From Reticulitermes speratus (Eukaryota; Arthropoda; Insecta; Blattodea; Rhinotermitidae): a stretch of 64,000 nt of DNA. The stretch lies in NCBI GenBank assembly GCA_021186555.1, contig JAJKFL010000007.1, positions 28,074,677-28,138,676 on the forward strand, read 5' to 3'. Every line of letters starts with the position of its first letter. The stretch's first letter is position 1. Below, in pieces: positions 55,424 through 64,000 of this stretch. The notes under the pieces were generated by a model. It had not been told where the DNA came from. It saw only the letters and a list, made by a program, of their open reading frames with translations, and did not search any database. Both the position numbers and the translations under genes were made by a program.

Positions 55424-55600
55424 GTAAAGCAATCCCATTACAGGCCTGGACAGGCCCTTAGGGTTCCAGGAGGTTGAGGCTCCCAGAATTGCTAGACAGT
55501 CGGCACATGAAGGTGGTAAGGTTGTCAGCCCTACGCACCGGCCGCCTTAACCCTCCCCCTAGGTAATAATCCTGGTACTCATTTCTGTTAGAGGCTGAAT
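55424..55600 (-). mobile_element. SINE-E copy, 5'-truncated
   Basis: Matches 38032-38220: AAAGGTAAAGCAATCCCATT, GGAGGTTGAGGCTCCCAGAA and CGGCACATGAAGGTGGTAAG on the plus strand. The tRNA head is absent. Confidence 0.88.
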
Positions 55601-55763
55601 AACTTAATTCAAGAAAACAAAATGAAGGTCACTCCCCAAAAATAATAATGGACGATAATCGCATAGAATGAATTCTGGCATACTCAGCCAAAAATATCAA
55701 CGCAAATCCCCCACCACCATACTAAATATTAAAACATAAAAACACTTCACACTCCCTCAATCA

Positions 55764-55764
<1 letters not shown>

Positions 55765-55801
<37 letters not shown>

Positions 55802-55802
55802 A

Positions 55803-55834
<32 letters not shown>

Positions 55835-55836
55835 CA
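55765..55836. repeat. (CA)n then (TA)n microsatellite
   Basis: About 17 CA units followed by about 15 TA units. Confidence 0.95.
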
Positions 55837-56020
55837 CAGTCGAACCCGGTTATAACGACATCAGTTAAAGCGATATCTCGCATATATCGTCAGATATTCT
55901 GTGGTACCAATTAATTCCTCACTGTTAACCATAACGTTATACTCCTCGGTTATAACAACACTCGTTTATAACGACACAAAATATTCAGTCCCTTTCATGA
56001 CGGTTTAACCGAGTTCGACT
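55837..56020. mobile_element. Small pogo/mariner-type MITE
   Basis: 184 bp with inverted ends: left CAGTCGAACCCGGTTATAAC, right (as plus strand) GTTTAACCGAGTTCGACT, TA-flanked. The internal TATAACGACA motif occurs near both ends. AGTCGAAC(C/T)CGGTTA ends fit Tc1/mariner MITEs. Confidence 0.8.
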
Positions 56021-56037
56021 ATATATATATATATATA

Positions 56038-56112
56038 CAGGGAATACACAAAAGAATGGTGCGGTTTCAATAGTTTTCACTGTTGATACCGCACCATTCG
56101 TTTGTGTATGCC

Positions 56113-56115
<3 letters not shown>
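56038..56115. mobile_element. 78-bp near-palindromic MITE
   Basis: Arms CAGGG(A/C)ATACACAAA(A/C)GAAT then GGTGCGGT pair over about 28 bp with two mismatches, around a short loop. TA on both sides within a TA microsatellite. It would fold into one long hairpin. Confidence 0.85.

Positions 56116-56150
<35 letters not shown>
56116..56150. repeat. (TA)n microsatellite
   Basis: About 17 TA units. Confidence 0.95.
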
Positions 56151-56152
<2 letters not shown>

Positions 56153-56616
56153 CGGATAATCGTCAGTGTTCAAGGGCTCAAATAATAATTATCCTTTGTA
56201 CCTTGTACACACTCACATTTTACGTAAGAGCTAAGCACATGTTTAAACATTTATTGTCAGTTCCTTTTAGAGCACTCATTAAGGAAGGTAAAGTATAATC
56301 ACAACGAACTGGAACTGAGAGAAACAAGTCAGTTTATTTCATGTTGAGCCGAAACATAAATACGAGCATAGAAATTTTATTAATCCTTAGTAACTGGCCT
56401 GATCTAAAAATAAATTAAAGGCAATCTAAATTTATGTCCTTGTCCCTTTACCACACTTGAAGATTGCGCGTTACAATTTTAATAAACAGCATAAGAAGCA
56501 CAAATTTTAAACAAATTAAATATCAGAGTAAATTCGTGGAATGTTTGTTACACTTTATTATGTCGTCTTTTATACGTCTGTTTGTCTTCGCTTTGTTTTA
56601 TATGAGTGTGAAAATG
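56151..56616. other. dac intron sequence, no feature recognised
   Basis: Nothing recognised. Confidence 0.5.
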
Positions 56617-57125
56617 TGGGCCGCGATAGCTCAGTCGGTATAGCGACTACGCTACGGGCTGGACGGTTCGGGGATCGAATCCCAAAGGAACTACATATAG
56701 CAAAGGGGGAAAAAAGGATAGAAAGACACATAGAGAATTAAAGAAGAATATTAAAATAGGAAATATAGATTTCATCGTACGTAGGGAAGGTGAAAGTACA
56801 CGATGAACTAAAGCAACACGTGTAAATAGTGAAGGGGAAGTGAATGGATAACAATATGTATATTGACACTGTATTAAGTCTAGAACATGAATAAAAGGAA
56901 TTTGAATAAAAAAAATTCCGGTGGGGGCGAGAATTTTCGCAGCTGTCCAGACCGGCCCTGGGGCCCACCTAGCCTCCTAAAAAATGGGTACCGGGTCTCT
57001 TTTCCGGGGCCGAGGCGTAGAGTTTACCACTCACCATCTAATACCACGGTTAAAGGAAGAGTAGAGCTATACCTCTACTCCCCTTCTGGGCCTTCATGTC
57101 CTGTTCTAGGGTGAACTGTACCTTT
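56617..57125 (+). mobile_element. SINE-A split at box B by an A-tailed insert
   Basis: Head at 56617-56685 (GGGCCGCGATAGCTCAGTCG ... GGGGATCGAATCCC). Remainder at 56914-57125 (TTCCGGTGGGGGCGAG, CAGACCGGCCCTGGGGCCCA, to GTGAACTGTACCTTT). The break lies inside box B. Confidence 0.93.
56686..56913 (+). mobile_element. A-tailed insert of unknown family
   Basis: 228 bp, purine-rich, beginning AAAGGAACTACATATAGC and ending TTTGAATAAAAAAAA. An AATAAA-type signal (GAATAAAAGG) sits about 20 bp from the end. No tRNA head, so it is a truncated LINE 3' end or a processed transcript rather than a SINE. Confidence 0.75.
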
Positions 57126-57208
57126 CTATGTGTGAAAACTTTCTCTCCGCATACATTGAAGGTCCTAAGGATAAGAGACAAAGGTCATTTACCTTTTCCT
57201 ATTTAAGT

Positions 57209-57495
57209 CCAGATAGAGTAGTTTCTATAGTGAATAGACAAAGGGCTTGATGAGCGGGGGTTCGAATCCCGCCAGATGAAAAGGATTTTTCTCTACACCA
57301 AATCGGCTCTGAGCCCTCACCCAGCCTCCTATTCAATGGGTAACTGGGTTCCTTTCTGGGGACAAATCCGCCAGGGTGTGATGTTGACCACACACATCCA
57401 TCTAGCGCCGATGTTAGGAATGAATGGAGCTATAACTCTTCTCCATCTATACGCCTTCATGGCATGTACAGGCACAACACTACCTTTTTCTTATC
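57209..57495 (+). mobile_element. SINE-A copy, variant head
   Basis: Head AGATAGAGTAGTTTCTATAG, box B GGGGGTTCGAATCCCGCC, CACCCAGCCTCCTATTCAAT, ACATCCATCTAGCGCCG, and tail GAATGGAGCTATAACTCTTC. Confidence 0.88.
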
Positions 57496-57520
57496 TTGTT
57501 TGTTTACGGACTATTCTAAC

Positions 57521-57782
57521 ATTGCATAGCAACTCGCTACAGGCTGGACGGTCCGGGGATCGAATCCGGTAGAGGCGAGATTTTCTGTATTCATACAGAA
57601 CGGCACTGGGGCCCACCCAGCAATTTATACACTGGGTACCGTGTCGCTTCCGAGGTTAATGAGGCCGCGGCGTTCACCACCCACCCCCCATCTAACGCCG
57701 AAGTCAAAGAAAGAGTAGAGCTATTTCTCTTCTTCCCCTCTGTACCTTCATGGCATGTTATGGGGTGAAATTTACCATTTTA
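57521..57782 (+). mobile_element. SINE-A copy, 5' end slightly truncated
   Basis: GCATAGCAACTCGCTACAGG, box B GGGGATCGAATCCGG, GGGGCCCACCCAGC, AAAGAGTAGAGCTATTTC, and CATGGCATGTTATGGGGTG. It lies 25 bp after the previous SINE. Confidence 0.92.
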
Positions 57783-59027
57783 GCATTTGTAGAGGAGAAG
57801 GAAAATAAGCAATAGTGTTCTTAGTACGCTTTCTTGGATACGAATTCAGAGTTGTAACCGCCACACCGCGACGCCAAAATTACATTTCTAGGAACATATG
57901 AAAGTGGTTACAGCGTAAAAGTTTCTGCTCATTGCCTGAGAGGTTCTGTCGATTATGTCAGCTTTGTGTTCATAAGCAGAAATAGAGGTCAGCATACAGG
58001 CAATGCGTTTTCAATACATGGCCTAGTGTTTACTCTTGAAATTGAAACATGCAACACAATACGAGGGTCCAATACTTGTACTGCTGTTACAAGCATTCCT
58101 CCTACCATTTCGTTTCCCTCACCGGAGGGACTTTAAACCCCTCCATTTCCACCCCTCCATACATCACCCCAATCTTTTGTTAAGATGCTATTGTAAAATG
58201 AGTCACATAGAATCATCGTCAAAATTAATATAATAGGCAATGGGTCTATACAGGAACAGTCCATAACAGATGAAAAGAAATGTTAGATAATAAAATATAA
58301 AGATCATGAAGATGGAAGAGCTAACGTAAAAGATACAGACAAGTTTTGTGTTTACGCTTCTGAACACAATACACATATAGTTGTATATAATGATATTTCA
58401 AGAACTGTACATATCAACTGTTCCGAGTTTTAGGAATTGAATACAAGAGAAAAAAATTAATAATGGAATTTGTTTTTTTGAGTTACCATCTGTCTGTTCC
58501 GAGGGTCGGCTAACAAAACTACAGATAACGTAATGTAATAAGTAATCCACAGCGTGTAACTCATAAGCTGCTTGAAAGTTTATGTAACGAGGTCCTTTTC
58601 AAGTACTTACACTAGTGATAAGGTTTTATTAATATAAATATATTAAATCCTTTACCTCCGAAATTAGCCCGCTGGACCCAAACACGCTTTCAGGCAATCT
58701 AGTTATACAGATTGTAATGTTGGCAATGGTGTCTGTCCGTCCTGTAATTTAAAATCGAGTTCTTAATATTACAAACCTACAGTAAGTGACGTATTAGTGA
58801 AAATTTTTATTGGGATTACGTCCTTGTAGAATTCTTAATTTTGTTATTTCTTTCACTTCTCGTAGACAATACTTGTGTGACGTCAATAAGAAATTATTTG
58901 TTGTGACGTATAAGAATTGCAAATGGTGATAAATATTCGAAAATGATGAAACCTCAATTTGTAAAATTTTAGGTTCTCACCACGGCGTTCCTGAAAATTG
59001 AGGTCTTTGAAATACTAGGCCGTGACG
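57783..59027. other. dac intron sequence, no feature recognised
   Basis: Nothing recognised. Confidence 0.5.
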
Positions 59028-59095
59028 ACTGGTAAATAGTTACGGACAGTTCGGAGTAGCGTAGTGCTTCCATCTTCAGGGTCAATCTGTCTTAG
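59028..59095 (-). ncRNA. Hammerhead-like relic, sister of 18650-18735
   Basis: The minus strand reads TTGACC, CTGAAGA, TGGAAGCACTACGCTACTCC, GAAC, then CCGTAACTATTTACCAGTCG. GAAC replaces GAAAC and stem II pairs weakly (GGAAGC/GCTACTCC). Confidence 0.4.
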
Positions 59096-60365
59096 ACACA
59101 AAGTAACATCTCACGTAAGAGAAGACTTGAAACTTTGTGGCAAAATCTGCTGGTAGAGGAGAGGCAATTGGTCCGTATGAGGGTGTCCTCATACACAGGA
59201 TAGCACAAGCGCATATTATAAAATCCGCAAATGTACTTCCATTTCCTAAGTGAGATTCGAAAGCAGGGTCCCATTTTTCCGGCTTCTGCGCCAACAAACT
59301 TACACGCGCCGCCACTGCAAGCGATAGCTTTTATGGGCACATGTAATAGGTGGTAATAGGTGTATGTATGTAGCAGCACCATAGATCTATACCGTCCAAT
59401 TCTTCGGAACCCTAAAAATTTACAAAGAACATTTCAAAAAATTTTTTAAAACTCGCTCTGTACTAACAAATTATTTCCTTGTTTTTCTGTTCCTTTATGA
59501 TGTATTGCTACTAAAATCAATGGCACAGGCAATGAAACCTTATATTTTAACAGTGATAATTTAAAAAAATTAACTTTTCAGTTTTCCGGGTTTAATTTCA
59601 GTTAATTATTTTTACGTTCTACATGTAGGGTTTCTTTGCCAGACTGGGGACCGACAAGGTCTGCTACACCCACAGACATTTATATCTAGAATATGTCAGT
59701 GGAGAGGAAAAGTATACAATTAATTTTTAAAATGTACAGAAAGCATTATGTTTCACAAATAACATACTCGGAATTTTATTTCCTAACCACATTCCACGTC
59801 TCCGGCTACAAAACTAACCACTGTGTTCTTGGACCTTCAACTGAAAAAAGATTTTTTTACAAAACTACTTTCCCTATAACAGATTATTAAAAGAAATCAA
59901 TTATTAACACATTCATATTTGACGCAGGCATCTTAGCTCTCGCAGCTCTTCGAATCTGCCCTTAATCGAGGTCCAAATATTTTGGTTCAATGTACTGCAA
60001 TTAATATTAGGCCTTTACTCACCATATTTGAATATCTGGACAATGTTTCCTTTTGTTCGCAGACACGAATCATACCTAAATGACAGGTTCTTTATGGCAC
60101 GTAGGAATCCTATAAGTTAAGCGAGCCTGCGACCGCGACATTTGCCAGATAAAATAATAATCCTGTATAAACATAAATAAATATAAAACATTACGTGTAC
60201 ACATACACGTAATAATTCATATTACACGCATAAATCGATCACAAGGGTCCCAAGTGCATGGATTTGAACTACAGACAGAAATAGTAAACAAGGGTAAAGT
60301 TTTTCAAGGTGCCGATTAGAAACTCATCTCCCCCGCACCTAATCCAAAAAGCTGTACATTATGAG
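59096..60365. other. dac intron sequence with a small hairpin
   Basis: Inverted repeat ATTACGTGTA/TACACGTAAT with 4-base loop at about 60191-60214. Otherwise nothing recognised. Confidence 0.5.
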
Positions 60366-61404
60366 AGTGTTTGTTTTAACTGCAGACCTTGCGCACTTTG
60401 TAAAGTAAAAGTACAGTGTTTGTTTTAACTGCAGACCTTGCGCACTTTGTAAAGTAAAAGTACAGTGTTTGTTTTAACTGCAGACCTTGCGCACTTTGTA
60501 AAGTAAAAGTACAGTGTTTGTTTTAACTGCAGACCTTGCGCACTTTGTAAAGTAAAAGTACAGTGTTTGTTTTAACTGCAGACCTTGCGCACTTTGTAAA
60601 GTAAAAGTACAGTGTTTGTTTTAACTGCAGACCTTGCGCACTTTGTAAAGTAAAAGTACAGTGTTTGTTTTAACTGCAGACCTTGCGCACTTTGTAAAGT
60701 AAAAGTACAGTGTTTGTTTTAACTGCAGACCTTGCGCACTTTGTAAAGTAAGAGTACAGTGTTTGTTTTAACTGCAGACCTTGCGCACTTTGTAAAGTAA
60801 GAGTACAGTATTGGTTTTAACTGCAGACATTGCGCACTTTGTAAAGTAAAAGTACAGTGTTTGTTTTAACTACAGACCTTGCGCACTTTGTAAAGTAAAA
60901 GTACAGTATTTGTTTTAACTGCAGACCTTGCGCACTTTGTAAAGTAAAAGTACAGTATTTGTTTTAACTGCAGACATTGCGCACTTTGTAAAGTAAAAGT
61001 ACAGTGTTTGTTTTAACTGCAGACCTTGCGCACTTTGTAAAGTAAAAGTACAGTGTTTGTTTTAACTGCAGACCTTGCGCACTTTGTAAAGTAAGAGTAC
61101 AGTGTTTGTTTTAACTGCAGACCTTGCGCACTTTGTAAAGTAAAAGTACAGTGTTTGTTTTAACTGCAGACCTTGCGCACTTTGTAAAGTAAGAGTACAG
61201 TATTTGTTTTAACTGCAGACATTGCGCACTTTGTAAAGTAAAAGTACAGTGTTTGTTTTAACTGCAGACCTTGCGCACTTTGTAAAGTAAAAGTACAGTG
61301 TTTGTTTTAACTGCAGACCTTGCGCACTTTGTAAAGTAAAAGTACAGTGTTTGTTTTAACTGCAGACCTTGCGCACTTTGTAAAGTAAAAGTACAGTGTT
61401 TCAG
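60366..61404. repeat. 49-bp tandem array, about 21 copies
   Basis: Unit GTGTTTGTTTTAACTGCAGA then CCTTGCGCACTTTGTAAAGT then AAAAGTACA. Most units are identical. Variants (AAGAGTACA, AGTATTTG, GACATTGCGC) recur together at about 60795, 60955 and 61195, so they spread as multi-unit blocks. Each unit carries a PstI site (CTGCAG). Confidence 0.97.
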
Positions 61405-61937
61405 ACAAACGAACTGTTAACTTGCGAGGTAGAGGGCACTACACTGAATGACATACGTAAGGAGGAAATGTTCAAACAACAAATTGCTTTTAATGACATT
61501 CTTCCGCCCCACAAATTGTTGCTCAGAATTGGGGTACTGCCAGCAATTGTCCAGATCTGCATCCAGCGGGTGTGCAAGTTCCATTTATCAATGAAATCAT
61601 TCCTCTCAGGCAAACTTATTTGTGTACTGTCCCTTTCATTTAATTATAAAATGTTTAGGTTTCTTTTCTCTCCCTTTTCTGTAGTTGATCTCTTCCTTCT
61701 CTAACTCTCCCCAATTTCCTTTCTCTTTCCTGCGTCATTCTTCTAATCTCTTTCTGTCTTCCTTTGTCTCTTTTAACCTTTTCTGTCGTTCCTTCTTTCT
61801 TCCTGCATATATTTTACTTTGTGTACTCTTCTTCCTTTATTCCTTTTCTTATTTGTCTCCCTTCCTTTATCTGTCTTTCTTTATCCCTCGCTCTCATTTC
61901 AGTTGTTCTTCCTTTCTTCCTTTCTTCTTTCTCTCTT
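61405..61937. other. Pyrimidine-rich intronic DNA
   Basis: 61660-61937 is strongly CT-rich (TTCCTT, TCTCTTTC). The open frame that runs into LINE-X starts spuriously here. A 102-residue frame at 61396-61704 is unrecognised. Confidence 0.6.
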
Positions 61938-62480
61938 CAGTTCGTTGCGGCCAATGTAAAGCAGCATTCAACAAGAAGAAAAATCTTTTCACCAGCAAAG
62001 TGGACTTAAATCTAAGGAAGAAACTAGTAAAGTGCTACATTTGGAGTATAGCTTTGTACGGTGCTGAAACGTGGACACTTCGGAAAGTAGATCAGAAGTA
62101 TCTGGAAAGTTTTGAAATGTGGCGCTGGAGAAGAGTGGAGAAGATCAGTTGGACTGATCGTGTGAGGAATGAAGAAGTATTACATAGAGTGAAGGAGGAG
62201 AGGAATATCGTACATACAATAAAAAGGAGGAAGACTAACTGGATTGGTCACATCTTGCGTAGAAACTGCCTTCTGAAACATGTGATTGAAGGAAAGTTAG
62301 AAGGAAGGATAGAAATGACGGGAAGACGAGGAAGAAGGCGTAAGCAGCTACTGGATGACCTTAATGAAAATAGAAGATATTGGAAATTGAAAGAGGAAGC
62401 ACTAGATCGCACCCTGTGGAGAACTCGCTTTGGAAAAGGCTACGGACCTGTCGTAAGACAGAGTGCAGAATGAATGAATG
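61938..62480 (+). mobile_element. LINE-X 3' coding fragment, intact frame
   Basis: An open frame of about 178 residues from FVAANVKQH/VRCGQCKAAF to VVRQSAE at 62473. Landmarks: KLVKCYIWSIALYGAETWTL, DQKYLESFEMWRWRRVEKIS, WTDRVRNEEVLHRVKEERNI, NWIGHILRRNCLLKHVIEGK, and LEGRIEMTGRRGRRRKQLLD. This is the region after the RT catalytic core of a non-LTR retrotransposon. RT motif FADD lies upstream and is absent. It ends with an ATGA-type microsatellite tail (GAATGAATGAATGAAAT). The lack of stops suggests a young insertion. Confidence 0.93.
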
Positions 62481-62994
62481 AAATCAGTACACAAGATTTT
62501 ACAAGTAAATTTATGTTTATCAAATTGTTAAGAAACAATCATCACTTGTCATTAACACATATGACACTAAACGTCGCGCTAACCTGCATTCTTATATAAG
62601 CGGCTTTTGGACGTGTGTATTCTGCAGAGAAACTGTTAATAATGAGGACAGAACTCTTTACTGCCTTCCATTCTTCTGCCTCAATAAAAGTCTTAATATT
62701 ATGAAGAGCGTATCCTATCCACCTCCTCCACACAACCCCACCCCCTCCCCAAAATCTCCCACCCTGTTGTATAACAATCATTTACCCTTCACAAACACAC
62801 ACAAAAAAAAATCGTTTCATGATCTGCACTTCCGAGAATGTCTCGACAACAGGGGCATATCTCGACGGAGGTTTTCTCTTGTAGTAAGAGAAAGCTCTCT
62901 TTGAAACAAAACCTTCACAAACAACAAAACATTAAGGAAAAAAACTAAAACGCCTGTCAAATTTCAAATAAAAAACAAGAGATAGCGTTGTCCA
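62481..62994. other. dac intron sequence, no feature recognised
   Basis: Nothing recognised. Confidence 0.5.
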
Positions 62995-63262
62995 TATATT
63001 GACTAGCTTATGGGCTCAAAAACCGAGAAATCTTGGTAAGATTCTCGGCAGATGTAAGAGATCTTTCTTGTCTACAAAATGTCCAAATCAGTTCTGTGAT
63101 CTGCTCAGGTCTCCTATTGATCTGATACCGAGGGACCGTTTATTGGAGGTAAAGCAACCGGAATGTAAAGGTGGTCGCTTACATCTAGTGCCAAGATTAA
63201 GAATCAGTGGACGTATACCTCCATACATCCTTTGTAACGTGTACTGGGACAGCTTTACCATT
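62995..63262 (+). mobile_element. SINE-A copy, highly diverged
   Basis: Residual landmarks: TCTTGTCTACAAAATGTCCA, CTCCTATTGATCTGATACCG, TAAAGCAACCGGAATG, and ATCAGTGGACGTATACCTCC. Box B is lost. Confidence 0.7.
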
Positions 63263-63483
63263 CCACGCTACGTAATGCGATCATTTGAAGGCGTCTGCTA
63301 ATTATACCAAGAATAACAGTAATATACGTACGACAGATGGGGTGTTGATGTCATTAAAACTATCACTGTAGGCCTGCTGTCTTTACGTATTATACTGACA
63401 GTTTTATTGTAACTTGTCCTTTTGAGTGTAATATTATTGATGACACGGGATCGAATCCCGAGATATTTAAATATATTATATAT
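63263..63483. other. Spacer with isolated box B-like motif
   Basis: GGGATCGAATCCCG at 63448-63461 is a palindromic box B-like motif followed by AT-rich DNA and then an intact SINE-A. It may be a remnant of an older SINE. Confidence 0.35.
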
Positions 63484-63775
63484 ATACTGTGAGCCGGGAT
63501 AGCTCAGTCGGTACAGCAACTCGCTAAGGGCTGGACGGTCCGGGGATCGAATCTTGGTGGAGGCGAGATTTTCCACACTCCTCCAGAACGACCCTGGGGC
63601 CCATCTAGCCTCCTGTACAATGGGTAACGGGTCTCTTTCCCCGGGGGTAAAGCTGCCGGGGCGTGACGTTGACCACCCCCCCCTTAAGCGCCGAGGTTAA
63701 AGAAAGAGTAGATCTATACTAATACTACTCCCCTTCCGGGCCTTCATGGCCTGTTCTAGGGTGAACTATATATTA
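63484..63775 (+). mobile_element. SINE-A copy, well preserved
   Basis: Head GAGCCGGGATAGCTCAGTCG, box B GGGGATCGAATCTTGG, GACCCTGGGGCCCATCTAGC, GTACAATGGGTAACGGGTCT, AAAGAGTAGATCTATAC, and CATGGCCTGTTCTAGGGTG. Confidence 0.95.
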
Positions 63776-64000
63776 TTTTTAATATGGTATGTATGCTAAC
63801 CACTAGATAACTGGGTCTAACCAGTCATTTAACTACGTAGCGGAACACCTGTTGGTGTAACACGCAAATGAAACAGACATTTACGTAGGCCACTTTTGTA
63901 GTAAAGAACTGGCTATAGAACTCGTAGCATTTTTCAGCGTTGCTTCAATGCCGATAGTAAAAGAAATTGTATTGAGCCCCGGATAACAGTCTACATAAAA

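Noticed and set aside
60366..61404. Possible CRISPR-like or coding repeat array
   Set aside because: A 49-bp head-to-tail satellite with no spacers and stops in frame.
61685..61937. N-terminal part of the 262-residue open frame as a protein domain
   Set aside because: Pyrimidine-rich DNA giving Ser/Phe/Leu low complexity, fused by chance to the LINE-X frame.

Overview
This is a eukaryotic, almost certainly insect, window. It is AT-rich and repeat-laden, and the only host coding sequence I can support is two short minus-strand exons of one gene. The exon at 20656-20715 encodes SGIWENCRAAYEDIVKHLE. The exon at 31583-31799 encodes a Pro/His-rich stretch ending IPGMDAIA. Together they match the inter-domain region of Dachshund (dac), a Ski/Sno/DACH-family transcription cofactor of eye, leg and brain development. 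Both have clean AG/GT splice sites and matching phase. No other dac exon was found, so the rest of the window is probably introns: one of about 10.9 kb between the exons, and parts of two more of over 20 kb and over 32 kb. Large introns and abundant tRNA-derived SINEs suggest a cockroach or termite (Blattodea). That is inference.

The intronic DNA is a dense layering of transposons. I gave local names to the families. SINE-A to SINE-E are tRNA-headed SINEs, about 28 copies, with A and C commonest. LINE-X and LINE-Y are two families of non-LTR retrotransposon known here only from 3' ends. DR1 and DR2 are unclassified dispersed repeats. DNA-transposon relics include a 517-bp hAT-type MITE with 8-bp target duplication (4514-5030), two near-identical pogo/Tigger-type MITEs (7282-7766, 10048-10533), and two tiny TA-flanked MITEs in a TA microsatellite (55837-56115).

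Two patterns stand out. First, at least seven places carry a minimal hammerhead-ribozyme layout: stem I, CTGANGA, stem II hairpin, GAAA(C/U), a one-base-pair or absent stem III, NUH, stem I'. Stem sequences differ while pairing is kept. They sit in elements with inverted tails ending near TGCATTTGTTGGT, one with a 13-bp target duplication, which fits Penelope-like retroelements. Second, four independent A-tailed insertions interrupt other SINEs inside their pol III box B (GGTTCGAATCCCG): 44690, 44765, 50869-51074 and 56686-56913. This suggests a retrotransposition machinery that targets tRNA-like box B.

Tandem arrays: a 114-bp satellite with alternating A/B monomers at 1-840, with diverged relics at 29.8 and 49.5 kb; a 69-bp array (15.6 kb); a 9-mer-like AT minisatellite (25.8 kb); a 20-bp array (40.6 kb); a 21-bp array (52.6 kb); a 49-bp array of about 21 copies (60.4-61.4 kb); and several microsatellites. 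There are no rRNA genes, no true tRNA genes and no CRISPR arrays.
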